A stretch of DNA of 36,229 bases from Pseudomonas fluorescens (lineage in GTDB: Bacteria > Pseudomonadota > Gammaproteobacteria > Pseudomonadales > Pseudomonadaceae): positions 7,245-43,473 of the forward strand of contig NZ_JAGGOF010000059.1 in NCBI RefSeq assembly GCF_018614775.1, read 5' to 3'. The position numbers were made by a program, and so were the translations under genes. Numbering within the stretch: position 1 is the first letter of the stretch; each line of letters starts with the position of its first letter. The notes under the pieces are model-generated. The model searched no databases, was not told the DNA's origin, and saw only the letters and a list, made by a program, of their open reading frames with translations. Positions 18,901 through 25,587 of the stretch are shown here, piece by piece.

Positions 18901-19250
18901 ATCAGGGCGCACTGGCGCCGAGCTACATCGCCCAGGTCTTCAGCACTGACGGGGGGAGCGATGGCACAGCGCAGGGGTTCCTGGGCTTTGGCGGTGGCGA
19001 TGGCGGAGTGTTTGGCAGTAGCACGATTTCGACGCTGTTCAATCACGATTCCGGTTCTGACAGCGAATCGATGAACGCCTTCGGCAACTCATCGATGCAG
19101 GGGGGGGATGTGTCCCAAGGCTTGCGCGGGATGTTCGGCGCGCCGACCTTGGGCCAGCAACTGCAACACTTCAAGGACACTGAACAGCGTCAGGTCGATA
19201 GCCTGGCGATGGCTTTGCAACAGGTCGGCATCAGCCAGGTGCAGGCCTGA
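12930..19250 (+). CDS. giant LEPR-XLL / DUF4347 surface protein with 13 Ig-like repeats
   Basis: A 2106-residue probable secreted adhesin. Residues 25-34 read LEPRMLFDGA, the N-terminal LEPR-XLL motif of large repetitive surface proteins. Residues about 81-243 match DUF4347 (IIAHGNAGDLWLGN, ILIYGCYTAQGDRG). Residues about 244-595 resemble a right-handed beta helix (GSLRAALASAQNGD, NVTIDGDLNNDN) and carry long Gly runs. Residues 598-1924 are 13 Ig-like repeats of about 102 residues, of the bacterial Ig type with SSDGGITWTATLTP and DNTGV.DAAGNAG. The last 180 residues are Gly/Ser-rich and end in a Gln-rich helix. There is no Sec signal and no RTX nonapeptide repeat. ATG 12930 with AGGTGA is preferred over TTG 12894, which lies by the terminator. 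It is likely exported by the adaptors upstream and the TolC-type channel directly downstream. Confidence 0.85.
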   Translation: MWWSKGKSRVTEGAQALASPMIMSLEPRMLFDGAVAATVAEAAQPDTHPTAEAAKTPVADQPADTHAPQGQVDATQAAAAGKSVVFVDSRVKDSASLLEGVAPGTQVVQLDATKDGLQQIADYLDTHQGVSSVQIIAHGNAGDLWLGNAYLSADNVQARSEVLAQIGQDMNAGGDILIYGCYTAQGDRGMELVDSLAQLTGRDVAASNDRTGLGGDWDLEIATGNIESANVLSTRAMSEYQWGLATWTATNNANTGVGSLRAALASAQNGDIVTFSSGMTVALTQVLVVNRNVTIDGDLNNDNVADVTLDGQFRTQVLSVTSGTTATLDGLVITRGMVAGNGGAGGDDALVAKGGGIYNAGTLTLRNVTLTANAASGGGGGGGVTPQYAGGGGGGGGAVGSGTGGRGGDTLNATGSNGSAGQGGAGGGFFNMGGRGGSSTGGAGGSAYPGYSTGSAGGTASSAGLSIGGGGGGDGYNDIGGAGGGAVGGIYNDTGATLKVIGNSVISNNIGAGGGGGGGGAGGGYSQTGGAGGVGVGAIWNKGAILITAANFAALSGNVGGSGVGGTSAGTAGVSPASVTNVYGDGGTINTNYVPDVTPPTATVVVANTSLNSGGTSLVTVTFSEAVTGFTASDLTVQNGTVGTFSSGDGGITWTGTLTAASNIADTTNVITLDNTGVADLAGNAGVGTTNSNNYVVNDTVAPTATIVVADTALRVGETSLVTITFNEAVTGFTTADLTVANGTLTGLSSSDGGITWTATLTPDADITDTTNLVVLDKTGVADLSGNAGVGTTNSNNYAIDTLRPTATIVVADTALSVGETSLVTITFNEAVTGFTTADLTVANGTVTGLSSSDGGITWTATLTPTASVSDATNLITLNSGAIADLSGNANTGTTDSNNYAIDTLRPTATIVVADTALAAGETSLVTITFSEAVSGFTLADLTTPNGSLSGLSSSDGGITWTATLTPSASITDATNLIVLANTGVLDAAGNAGTGTTNSNNYAVDTQRPTASIVVADTGLSIGETSLVTITFNEAVTGFTAADLSVANGTVTGLSSSDGGITWTGTLTPSASTSDASNLITLDNTGVSDAAGNAGSGTTDSNNYAIDNVRPTATIVIADTSLSIGETSLVTITFSEAVTGFTLADLTAQNGLLSNLSTSDNITYTATFTPSAGIGDTSNLITLDNTGVVDGAGNAGTGTTDSNNYAIDTLRPTATIVVADTALSVGETSLVTITFSEAVSGFDNSDLSVANGTLSTVSSSDGGITWTATLTPTLGISDASNLITLNNTGVSDAAGNAGTGTTNSNNYQVDTNVPTATIVVADNALSIGETSLVTITFNSAVSGFDNSDLTISNGTLSNVSSSDGGVTWTATFTPSASVSDTSNVITLDNTGLINGAGNAGVGTTDSNNYAIDTVRPTATVVVADTAIAAGETSLVTITFSEAVTGFTSADLSVANGTLSGLSSSDGGITWTATLTPTVGVNDTSNLITLDNSGVADLAGNAGSGTTDSNNYTLDTQLPTATIVLSDSTLRPGETAQVTITFSEAVTGFTNADLTVANGTLSAVSSSDGGVTWTATFTPALGVTDASNLITLDNTGVSDAAGNAGTGTTDSPNYTVETRVPTATVVVADNALKVGETSLVTITFSEAVSGFDNADLSVSNGTLSNVSSSDGGVTWTATFTPASNITDTSNLISLDPGGVVNASGNSGVGVVNSNNYAVDTVRPGATITVGDTTLGIGQTTTVTISFTEAVSGFDLSDLSVANGVLSNLASSDGGLTWTATLTPTVGVNDATNLILLDASTVQDLAGNAGAGIAISSNYTLDATRPTATIVVADSNLSVGETTQVTFTFSEAVTDFDLSDLSVTNGVLTNLTTSDGGKTWTATFTPTVNLTDPSNFIALDTHNVSDLTGNAGESVAVSNNYAIDTVVPNDVKPPPEYLTSDPVTVMPPSDVPLQPIVFTPPTGNLGSPLGFPPLFEQRDVGGGLQPIGSIFIHQGALAPSYIAQVFSTDGGSDGTAQGFLGFGGGDGGVFGSSTISTLFNHDSGSDSESMNAFGNSSMQGGDVSQGLRGMFGAPTLGQQLQHFKDTEQRQVDSLAMALQQVGISQVQA
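14721..18702 (+). repeat. 13 tandem in-frame repeats, 306-bp unit
   Basis: Thirteen units of about 306 bp (one of 309, one of 303) each encode a 101-103 residue Ig-like domain that begins near PTATIVVADT. Units 2 and 3 share an identical 87-base run (15075-15161 and 15381-15467), including synonymous positions, which points to recent duplication or gene conversion. Unit 6 is one residue short and lacks the GG of SSDGG. Confidence 0.9.
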
Positions 19251-19290
19251 TAAATCTAAAAAATTGGGGCAGTCAGGGGCAATCCAGGGA

Positions 19291-20805
19291 ATGAATAGAA
19301 GTCAGAAGTTCTTCGCAATGAGCGCGCTGGCGTTGGTGGTCAGCGGTTGTGCCGTCACCAGCGAGCCGATCGATCGAAGCGTCAGCGAACAGCGCGCCAG
19401 GACCGACCTGCAGAACATGTACAAGGGCCAGGAGCCCCTCAGTGGCCCGCTGACCTTGCACCAGGCCATGGCCCGAGCGGTGAAGTACAACCTCGAAGGC
19501 CGCTTGAAGATCATGGAGGAGGCCCTGGCCAAGCGTCAGCTGGACCTGGCCAGTTTCGACATGCTGCCGCGCATGGCCCTGGATGCCGGTTATGTCGGCC
19601 GCAACAACGTCAGCGCCTCCAGTAGCCAGAGTGTCGAAACCGGCACCCAGTCCCTGGAACCGTCGACCTCCCAGGACCGCGACCGTGAGGTGGCCGACCT
19701 GACCATGGTCTGGAACGTCCTCGACTTCGGCGTGAGCTACATCAGTGCCAAGCAGGCCGGCGACCAGCGGCTGATCGTCCAGGAACGTCGGCGCAAGGTG
19801 ATCAACACCATCGTCCAGGACGTACGTTCGGCGTACTGGCGCGCCATGGCCGCCGAGCGCTTGCTCAAGCAGATCGACAGCCTGATGGCCCGGGTCGAGG
19901 CGGCGCGTGGCAACAGCCAGAGCATGAGTGAACAACGCATCGGTGACCCGGTGCAGGCCTTGGGTTACCAGCGCTCACTGATCCAGGCCACCCGCCAGCT
20001 CGAAGAGCAGCGCCGGGCGTTGTCGTTGGCGAAGACCGAACTGGCGACGCTGATCAATCTGCCGCTGGGCACCGAGCTGACCCTGGCGACCCAGGATGAA
20101 TACGAGATTCCGGAGCTCAAGGTCGATCTGGCGCGTCTTGAACAGGAAGCCCTGACCAGCCGTCCGGAACTGCGCGAGCAGGACTACCAGACGCGCATCA
20201 CCGCCGCCGAAACCCGCAAGGCCATGCTGCGCCTGTTGCCGGGGCTGGAGTTTTCCGCCGGTGGGCATTACGACAGCAACTCGTTTTTGGTGGAACAGGG
20301 CTGGGCCGACTATGGCGTGAAAGTCACCTGGAACCTGTTCAACGTGATCTCCGCCCCGGCGGCCATCGACGTGGCGAAGGCCGGCGAAGAAGTCGCGTCG
20401 GCGCGGCGCCAGGCGATGTCGATTGCCGTGCTGGCCCAGCTGTATGTCGCCAGCGCCAACTACCGCGAGGCACTGCGGCAGTTCAAGACCAACCAGCAGC
20501 TGTCGGACATCGACGGGCAAATCGTCGGCCAACTGCGCAGCCGTCACGAGGCCGCCGGCATCGGCGAGCTGGACCTGATCCAGGGCGAACTGAACACCTT
20601 GCAGGCCGATCTGCGCCGGGACCTGTCCTATGCTGACCTGCGCAACGCCTACGGCCAGATCTTCGCCAGCGCCGGGCTCGATCCGCTGCCAAACGAAGTG
20701 CAATCGACCGCGGTACAGTCGATCGCCACGGCGTTGGCTAACCGCGAAGCAGCGTGGGCCCAGGGCAATATCACCGTACCGACGACGGCAGCGGTGGCTA
20801 AATAA
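19291..20805 (+). CDS. TolC-family outer-membrane lipoprotein
   Basis: A 504-residue outer-membrane efflux protein. The N-terminus MNRSQKFFAMSALALVVSGC ends in a lipobox with Cys20. Two long helical halves follow with repeated coiled-coil character typical of TolC trimers, for example LRIEQ/LSLAKTELATLINLP-like segments near residue 250. It begins 40 bases after the giant gene, so the two are probably cotranscribed. An upstream in-frame start at 19108 would lie inside the giant gene and is rejected. The best ribosome-binding candidate is AGGGG at 19274, which is somewhat far from ATG 19291. It probably supplies the outer-membrane exit for the giant protein, working with the HlyD-type adaptors at 3446-7639. 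Confidence 0.85.
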   Translation: MNRSQKFFAMSALALVVSGCAVTSEPIDRSVSEQRARTDLQNMYKGQEPLSGPLTLHQAMARAVKYNLEGRLKIMEEALAKRQLDLASFDMLPRMALDAGYVGRNNVSASSSQSVETGTQSLEPSTSQDRDREVADLTMVWNVLDFGVSYISAKQAGDQRLIVQERRRKVINTIVQDVRSAYWRAMAAERLLKQIDSLMARVEAARGNSQSMSEQRIGDPVQALGYQRSLIQATRQLEEQRRALSLAKTELATLINLPLGTELTLATQDEYEIPELKVDLARLEQEALTSRPELREQDYQTRITAAETRKAMLRLLPGLEFSAGGHYDSNSFLVEQGWADYGVKVTWNLFNVISAPAAIDVAKAGEEVASARRQAMSIAVLAQLYVASANYREALRQFKTNQQLSDIDGQIVGQLRSRHEAAGIGELDLIQGELNTLQADLRRDLSYADLRNAYGQIFASAGLDPLPNEVQSTAVQSIATALANREAAWAQGNITVPTTAAVAK

Positions 20806-20817
20806 CGGCGCGTGCCC

Positions 20818-21603
20818 ATGACGCGCCCGGCGTTCTCCCGGCTACCGCTGACGGTGAACCTGCCGTTGCTGTTGCAGGCATTGGCAGCGGTTGAAGAGGC
20901 GCGTTGGCAGGGGCATTTCAACACCGCCTACTACAGCGGTGACTGGAGTGGCGTGGCGCTGATTGCCCCGGCGGATGCCCTGACCGAATTATCGCCGGGG
21001 CGCGGTCAACCCTTGCGTCGCGAGCCTTGGTCGAAGGACGTCCGCTGGCACGCGGCGTTGTGCGAATGGCCGCTGGTGATCGTCTCGGCCCGGCTGCTGC
21101 GGCTGGGCCCCGGTGGCTGCATTCACGAGCACTGCGATTATGACCTGGGCGGGCCGGACGCTGACTTGCGCCTGCACGTTCCGCTGCTCAGCTCGCCGGG
21201 CGTGGATTTCTGGCTGGATGGGCAAGTTATCCCGATGACGGTAGGCGAATGCTGGTTTCTCGACCTGGCGCGGCCTCATCGTGTGGTTAATCGCAGCCCT
21301 TCGGCGCGGATTCACCTGGTGCTCGATTGCCGCCCCGGCCCCTGGCTGGAACGGCAGATCACCGACGGACTGTCCACCACGCCGGCGGCAGGTATCGGGC
21401 AAAGCGACTTCGCCCGTTTGCAACACTGCGTGGAAGCCGATCCCCAACTCGCCCAAGCCTTGCAGCGTGTGCATGACGTCGATGCTTTCATTGAGTGCGC
21501 CATCGCACAAGGTGCCGAACGAGGCCTGCACATCACCCGGGAAGAATTGCAGGCGGCCATGCGCAAAGGTCGTCGGCAGTGGAGTGACCAGTGGAAGGGT
21601 TGA
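20818..21603 (+). CDS. aspartyl/asparaginyl beta-hydroxylase-like dioxygenase
   Basis: A 261-residue protein with a double-stranded beta-helix fold of the Fe(II)/2-oxoglutarate aspartyl/asparaginyl beta-hydroxylase family. The presumed metal ligands are His105 and Asp107 (IHEHCDYD) and His154 (ARPHRVVN). Arg164 (RIHLVLD) is placed to bind 2-oxoglutarate. LRLHVPL and GECWFLDL are conserved strands of the family. The reaction would be beta-hydroxylation of Asp or Asn side chains. It starts 12 bases after the TolC-type stop; GTG 20812 is an alternative start. It overlaps the next sulfotransferase gene by 13 bases, so the two products are likely made together. The Asp/Asn-rich Ig-like repeats of the giant protein are an attractive substrate, by inference. 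Confidence 0.8.
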   Translation: MTRPAFSRLPLTVNLPLLLQALAAVEEARWQGHFNTAYYSGDWSGVALIAPADALTELSPGRGQPLRREPWSKDVRWHAALCEWPLVIVSARLLRLGPGGCIHEHCDYDLGGPDADLRLHVPLLSSPGVDFWLDGQVIPMTVGECWFLDLARPHRVVNRSPSARIHLVLDCRPGPWLERQITDGLSTTPAAGIGQSDFARLQHCVEADPQLAQALQRVHDVDAFIECAIAQGAERGLHITREELQAAMRKGRRQWSDQWKG

Positions 21604-22532
21604 GTCTGCAAGGCTGGCTGCCGATCCGCGTATGGCAAGAGGCGGGGCAGTGGCGGGTCGACTGGTGCTGGTTCGGTGAGGCGCGATTGTCCCAACCCTT
21701 CTTCGGCGATGCCGTGGACGATGCCCTGCGCCTGCCCTTCAACCAGGCGTTCCGGCGCCAGACACCGTTGAGCGCGCTCGCTCAGTGGCAGCAGCAGAGC
21801 CCGGGCCTGGTGCCCAGTGCATTCATTTTCCATGCCTCGCGTTGCGGCTCGACACTGATCAGCCAGATGCTGGCGCAACTGGACGACCACCTCGTCATCT
21901 CCGAGCCGCCGCCATTGGATACGCTGCTGCGCAGTGATCTGCCGCCCGCCGAACGCGGCGCGGCGCTCAAGGGACTGCTATCGGCCTATGGGCAGCGTCG
22001 GCGGGGCGTGGAGCAGCGATTGGTGATCAAGCTCGATGCCTGGAACATCGGTGAGTTGCCCCGGTTGCAGGTGTTTTTTCCCGACACGCCTTGGCTGTTC
22101 GTGTATCGCGATCCCTTGGAAATTGCCGTTTCGCATCTGCGCCGACCCGGCATGCACATGGTGCCGGGGATGATCGGCGCGAGCGGGCTGGACGATGGCT
22201 TGCCGTTTATCGGCCAGGAAGACTTCATTGCGCGCAGGGTTGGGCGGCTGTTGCAGATAGGGGGGGAGCATTGCCAGGCATCCGCTGGGATAACCGTTGA
22301 CTACACGGAACTGCCCGGGGCCATGGCGGGCAGGCTGGCGGATTTTTTCCAGCTTGATGACGGGCAACGCAGGCAGGTGTTTGCCACCGTGGACCGACAT
22401 GCCAAGCAGCCGGCGCAGGGGTTTACCGGGGATAGCGAGGAGAAGCGGCGGGAGGCTTCGTCGTTGCTGCGCGAGCGGGTGATGGCGTGGGCGCAGGGGG
22501 CGTATGAGGCGCTGGAGACGTTGCCCCGGTAG
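21591..22532 (+). CDS. sulfotransferase family protein (second of two)
   Basis: A 313-residue sulfotransferase-like enzyme with an extra N-terminal domain of about 75 residues. The PAPS phosphosulfate loop is HASRCGSTLIS around Arg84. The 3'-phosphate motif is YRDPLEIAVS with Arg173 and Ser181. It starts at GTG 21591 inside the hydroxylase gene, with GGAG 6 bases upstream, so translation is coupled. It is only distantly similar to the sulfotransferase at 12032 and is not a duplicate. Coupling to a hydroxylase suggests it could sulfate a hydroxyl made by that enzyme. This is inference. Confidence 0.8.
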   Translation: MEGLSLQGWLPIRVWQEAGQWRVDWCWFGEARLSQPFFGDAVDDALRLPFNQAFRRQTPLSALAQWQQQSPGLVPSAFIFHASRCGSTLISQMLAQLDDHLVISEPPPLDTLLRSDLPPAERGAALKGLLSAYGQRRRGVEQRLVIKLDAWNIGELPRLQVFFPDTPWLFVYRDPLEIAVSHLRRPGMHMVPGMIGASGLDDGLPFIGQEDFIARRVGRLLQIGGEHCQASAGITVDYTELPGAMAGRLADFFQLDDGQRRQVFATVDRHAKQPAQGFTGDSEEKRREASSLLRERVMAWAQGAYEALETLPR

Positions 22533-22549
22533 AGGGCTGAAAGTTGCTT

Positions 22550-22581
22550 CGGTGGCGAGGCAGCAAGCTCCCTCGCCACCG
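22550..22581. terminator. hairpin between convergent genes (GGCGAGG-type repeat)
   Basis: Perfect 11-bp stem CGGTGGCGAGG and CCTCGCCACCG with a 10-base loop, between the second sulfotransferase and slipin 3' ends. The same sequence type recurs at 27493, so it is both an interspersed palindrome and a likely 3' end signal. Confidence 0.55.
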
Positions 22582-22605
22582 GTGCGATGCTGATCTGCGG
22601 TTACA

Positions 22606-23367
22606 TCAGGGCTTGTTCGGCGACAGCTCCGCCATCCCCTTGAGCAATTCGATCGGCAGGGGGAAGACGATGGTGGAAGTCTTGTCCCCGGCGATCGACC
22701 CCAGCGTCTGCATGTAGCGCAGTTGCATGGCGCCCGGCTGGCGTCCGAGCATTTCAGCGGCCTGCATGAGTTTTTCCGAGGCTTGCAGCTCGCCTTCGGC
22801 GTGGATCACCTTGGCCCGGCGTTCCCGTTCGGCCTCGGCCTGGCGGGCGATGGCGCGAATCATCGATTCGTTGAGGTCTACGTGCTTGATCTCGACGTTC
22901 GCCACTTTGATGCCCCAGGCATCGGTCTGGGCGTCGAGCACCTGCTGGATGTCGTTGTTCAACTGTTCGCGCTCGGCCAGCAGTTGGTCCAGGTCATGTT
23001 TGCCGAGAACCGCACGCAAGGTGGTCTGGGCCAATTGGCTGGTAGCCATGAGGAAATTCTCGACCTGGATAATGGCCTTCTGTGGGTCAAGCACGCGAAA
23101 GTACAGCACCGCGTTGACCTTCACCGAAACGTTGTCCCGGGTGATGACGTCCTGGGGCGGCACGTCGAGCACAATCGTGCGCAGGTCGACGCGGATCATC
23201 TGCTGCACCACCGGAATCAGCAGGATCAACCCCGGCCCCTTCACTTGCCAGAATCGGCCAAGCTGGAACACCACCGCGCGTTCGTATTCGCGCAGGATCC
23301 GGAACGTCGAGGCCGCCAGCGCGATGACCAGCAACAGCAGCAGCGTAAAACCGATTTGCATACCCAT
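22606..23367 (-). CDS. slipin family SPFH/band 7 membrane protein
   Basis: A 253-residue stomatin-like protein. One N-terminal membrane helix (residues 5-24) precedes an SPFH/PHB domain at about 25-190 ([40 protein letters not shown]). A Glu/Ala/Arg-rich helix follows ([19 protein letters not shown]) and drives oligomerisation in this family. AAGGAG lies 8 bases before the ATG. The upstream NfeD gene stops one base earlier. Slipin and NfeD proteins work as a pair in membrane microdomain organisation or quality control. Confidence 0.9.
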   Translation of the reverse strand: MGMQIGFTLLLLLVIALAASTFRILREYERAVVFQLGRFWQVKGPGLILLIPVVQQMIRVDLRTIVLDVPPQDVITRDNVSVKVNAVLYFRVLDPQKAIIQVENFLMATSQLAQTTLRAVLGKHDLDQLLAEREQLNNDIQQVLDAQTDAWGIKVANVEIKHVDLNESMIRAIARQAEAERERRAKVIHAEGELQASEKLMQAAEMLGRQPGAMQLRYMQTLGSIAGDKTSTIVFPLPIELLKGMAELSPNKP

Positions 23368-23368
23368 C

Positions 23369-23893
23369 TCATGCTCCTTGTGAATCAGCAGGGGCCACGT
23401 CCAGCAACAGGCCTTTGCGGGCGATGACTCGTACCGCTTGCCCGATCCGCAGCGGCGTCACGCAGGATACCTGCCAGCGTTCGCCTTCCAACTGGACCCA
23501 ACCGTGATGATGGTTGCCGGCCTGCAACGCGGTCACCGCCGTGACGCTGCCCAACAGCGCGGCGTCGCCGCTGACGGGGTGACGGGGCCGGGTCTTCAAG
23601 GCCCGGATGACCAGGCCGATCAGCAGCAAGGCGCTGACCAGGGCCAGGCTGATCATCAACGGCACCGGGACTTCAGCGTTGGTCAGGATGACCGCGCCGA
23701 TCACGCACAAAATGATCCCGCCCAGCCCGGCAACGCCGTAATTGGGCAATGCCGCCTCGGCGGCCAGCAAGGCCACGCCCACCGCGACCAGCCAGAAACC
23801 CAGCGGGTCGGCACCCGGCAGGGCATAGCCGTCGGCAGCCCACACCGGCCCGCTCATGAGCAGCAGCGCGACCGTCAACCCGCGAATGTCCAC
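23369..23893 (-). CDS. short NfeD-family membrane protein
   Basis: A 174-residue short-form NfeD protein without the N-terminal ClpP-like serine protease domain of long forms. It has a signal-like N-terminus ([17 protein letters not shown]), three to four membrane helices at about 28-100, and a C-terminal OB-fold-like segment ([14 protein letters not shown]) that in relatives contacts the partner slipin. GTG 23893 with GGAGG upstream is chosen because longer starts add an unrelated hydrophilic stretch. It forms a two-gene operon with the slipin gene. Confidence 0.85.
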   Translation of the reverse strand: MDIRGLTVALLLMSGPVWAADGYALPGADPLGFWLVAVGVALLAAEAALPNYGVAGLGGIILCVIGAVILTNAEVPVPLMISLALVSALLLIGLVIRALKTRPRHPVSGDAALLGSVTAVTALQAGNHHHGWVQLEGERWQVSCVTPLRIGQAVRVIARKGLLLDVAPADSQGA

Positions 23894-24034
23894 CGGAGCC
23901 TCCAGGCGTTTTCGTCGTGACGTTACCTTGAGTCTAGTCGAGGGCTGGGCTGATTGATTTTTGATCAGTCTGGCGGTCGTCGGGAGACTAGACTGGCGGT
24001 AGAGAACATCCGCCTTGAAGCCTTGGAGTGCCCG

Positions 24035-24277
24035 ATGGAAAAGCCGATTCACAGCCTTCCCGCCTTGTTCAAGCAACTGGGCCTGCCCGACGATGCTGTC
24101 AGCATCGATCAGTTCATCGCCACGCATTCGCCGCTCAAGCCCGAGTTGCACCTGGCCGACGCGTTTTTCTGGAACAAGGCCCAGCAACAATTGCTGCGTG
24201 ACGAAATCCTTGAGGACGCTGACTGGGCGGTGGTGGTGGATCAGTTGAACGTGTTGTTGCGCAAGGGCCGGGGGTGA
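24035..24277 (+). CDS. DUF2789 family protein
   Basis: An 80-residue acidic helical protein of the DUF2789 family (MEKPIHSLPALFKQLGLP, then THSPLKPELHLADAFFW, then EDADWAVVVDQLN). Function is unknown. GGAG lies 7 bases before the ATG; a longer frame from 23954 has no such signal. It is divergent from nfeD and seems monocistronic. Confidence 0.85.
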   Translation: MEKPIHSLPALFKQLGLPDDAVSIDQFIATHSPLKPELHLADAFFWNKAQQQLLRDEILEDADWAVVVDQLNVLLRKGRG

Positions 24278-24317
24278 GTGAGGCGCCTGAACAGCCTGTG
24301 GGGAAATTCATGAGCGC

Positions 24318-24347
24318 AAAGCCCGTGGGAGCAAAGCTTGCTTTCAC
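24318..24347. repeat. degenerate REP-like sequence
   Basis: CCGTGGGAGCAAAGC followed by TTGCTTTCAC, a diverged REP just after the DUF2789 gene. Confidence 0.5.
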
Positions 24348-24356
24348 ATTCCACAG

Positions 24357-24660
24357 ACCTGACGGAGTGTACGGCCGCAAGAGCCAGGTCGGCTATAAGG
24401 CCGCCTCGGCGAGCTTGTGATCTGGGGGCCCCGTTAACCACGATGGCCGAACGCAGGTATTGAGGAGTGGGTAATCCGGCATGGATGCCGGATTAGCCGC
24501 GCTGGGCCATGGATGGCCCTTCGCGGCGGGCCCACGGAGCAATGCCTGCGTTCGGGCATGCCGAGCCCAGGCGAGGCACCGAGTGGTGGGGCAAGCCTTT
24601 TTTGCTTACTTTTTTTGGCGTCTGAAAAAAAGTGAGTCGCCGTCAGGGCGAAACCCTAAG
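24357..24660. repeat. structured intergenic element with nested inverted repeats
   Basis: No convincing gene lies here. An outer inverted repeat, CCGAACGCAGGTATTG (24447-24462) and CAATGCCTGCGTTCGG (24540-24555), plus GTGGG/CCCAC (24467-24471, 24531-24535), encloses two hairpins: an 11-bp stem with GG loop at 24472-24495, and CCGCG..GGGCCAT-GG-ATGGCCC..CGCGG at 24497-24526. A further inverted repeat, ACTTTTTTT with AAAAAAAGT, follows near 24610. From memory, sequences of this kind are repeated in many P. fluorescens-group genomes. I did not search. Confidence 0.6.
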
Positions 24661-24723
24661 TAGCCGTTACCGCAGCAATGGATATGCACACAAACCCACA
24701 AAACATAAGCCGACAATCAGGCC

Positions 24724-24834
24724 GCCATCGCGAGCAGGCTCGCTCCCACATTCGATCTGAGCACAGCCGGAGAATCAGATCGGTTGTCAGGCCGCCTCGC
24801 GAGCAAGCTTTGCTCCCACAGGTTGCTCCCACAG
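24724..24834. repeat. two direct REP elements plus a partial copy
   Basis: CATCGCGAGCAGGCTCGCTC at 24726-24745, a second copy with GCGAGCAAGCTTTGCTCCC at 24799-24817, and a partial TTGCTCCCACAGG at 24823. All have the same orientation. Confidence 0.75.
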
Positions 24835-24849
24835 GTTCGCTTCAGGACA

Positions 24850-24905
24850 AGTAACTTGTTATTCAATACAGTTATTAATAAATAGCTTCTTATTCCTTAA
24901 ACAAT
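24850..24905 (+). promoter_or_regulatory. AT-rich promoter region of the hydrolase gene
   Basis: A sharply AT-rich stretch in a GC-rich setting. TTGTTA (24856-24861), 17 bases, TAAATA (24879-24884) is a possible promoter with modest matches. Confidence 0.35.
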
Positions 24906-24956
24906 ATAACTCTCCTCCCTATACTTGTCCGGAAACAGACACGCAGGAGAGCTCCC

Positions 24957-25538
24957 ATGCGCAACGAATCGATTCGCTACCTGATCGTGCCGGGCTGGCA
25001 GGGATCGCCAGCAAATCATTGGCAAAGCCACTGGCAGAACAGCTTGCCCAACAGCGCCAGGGTCGAGCAGGCCGATTGGTTGACGCCCCGGCGTGAGGAC
25101 TGGGTCGCGGCGCTGGCCGAGGCCATTGCCAGCGACAGCACGCCCGTGATCCTCATTGCCCACAGCTTGGGCTGCATCACCGTTGCCCATTGGGCCGCCA
25201 CCGCGCCGGTGCAGTGCCTGCGGCAGGTGCGCGGGGCACTGCTGGTGGCGCCGGCGGATGTCGAGCGGCCTGCCTGCATCCCGGCGTTGCGCAATTTTGC
25301 GCCGATTCCCATGGACCTGTTGCCGTTCCCCAGCCAAGTGGTCAGCTCCGACAACGACCCCGCCGTGAGCGCCCCGCGCGCCCTGGAGTTGGCGCTCAGT
25401 TGGGGGGCCGAAGCCGGGATCCTGGCCGGGGCAGGGCACATCAATGTGAAGTCCGGCCATCAGCGCTGGGAGCAGGGGTTCGCTTACCTCTATCGCCTGC
25501 AAAACCGCATGGAGCATCACGCCCTGCGTCGCGCCTGA
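24957..25538 (+). CDS. RBBP9/YdeN-type alpha/beta hydrolase
   Basis: A 193-residue small serine hydrolase of the RBBP9/YdeN family. The N-terminal YLIVPGWQGSPANHWQ is a family hallmark. The nucleophile is Ser70 in AHSLGC. The acid is Asp in SSDNDP near residue 131 and the histidine is in GAGHINVKSGH. The whole triad is present. AGGAGA lies 6 bases before the ATG. The natural substrate is unknown. The following sigma-54 activator-like gene is on the same strand 49 bases on and may be cotranscribed. Confidence 0.85.
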   Translation: MRNESIRYLIVPGWQGSPANHWQSHWQNSLPNSARVEQADWLTPRREDWVAALAEAIASDSTPVILIAHSLGCITVAHWAATAPVQCLRQVRGALLVAPADVERPACIPALRNFAPIPMDLLPFPSQVVSSDNDPAVSAPRALELALSWGAEAGILAGAGHINVKSGHQRWEQGFAYLYRLQNRMEHHALRRA

Positions 25539-25556
25539 TTTTTTTAACGCCCTCCC

Positions 25557-25583
25557 GTCTCCCGGCGGTTTGGGGCGGGAGAC
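25557..25583 (+). promoter_or_regulatory. hairpin that hides the ribosome-binding site of the next gene
   Basis: Perfect 8-bp stem GTCTCCCG (25557-25564) and CGGGAGAC (25576-25583) with an 11-base loop. The GGGAG Shine-Dalgarno of the ATG at 25588 lies in the 3' arm, so the folded mRNA would block initiation. Confidence 0.5.
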
Positions 25584-25587
25584 TGCC

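Noticed and set aside
17508..19046. 512-residue antisense ORF opposite the end of the giant gene
   Set aside because: Shadow of the repeat array; Gly/Val/Arg-rich, no ribosome-binding site.
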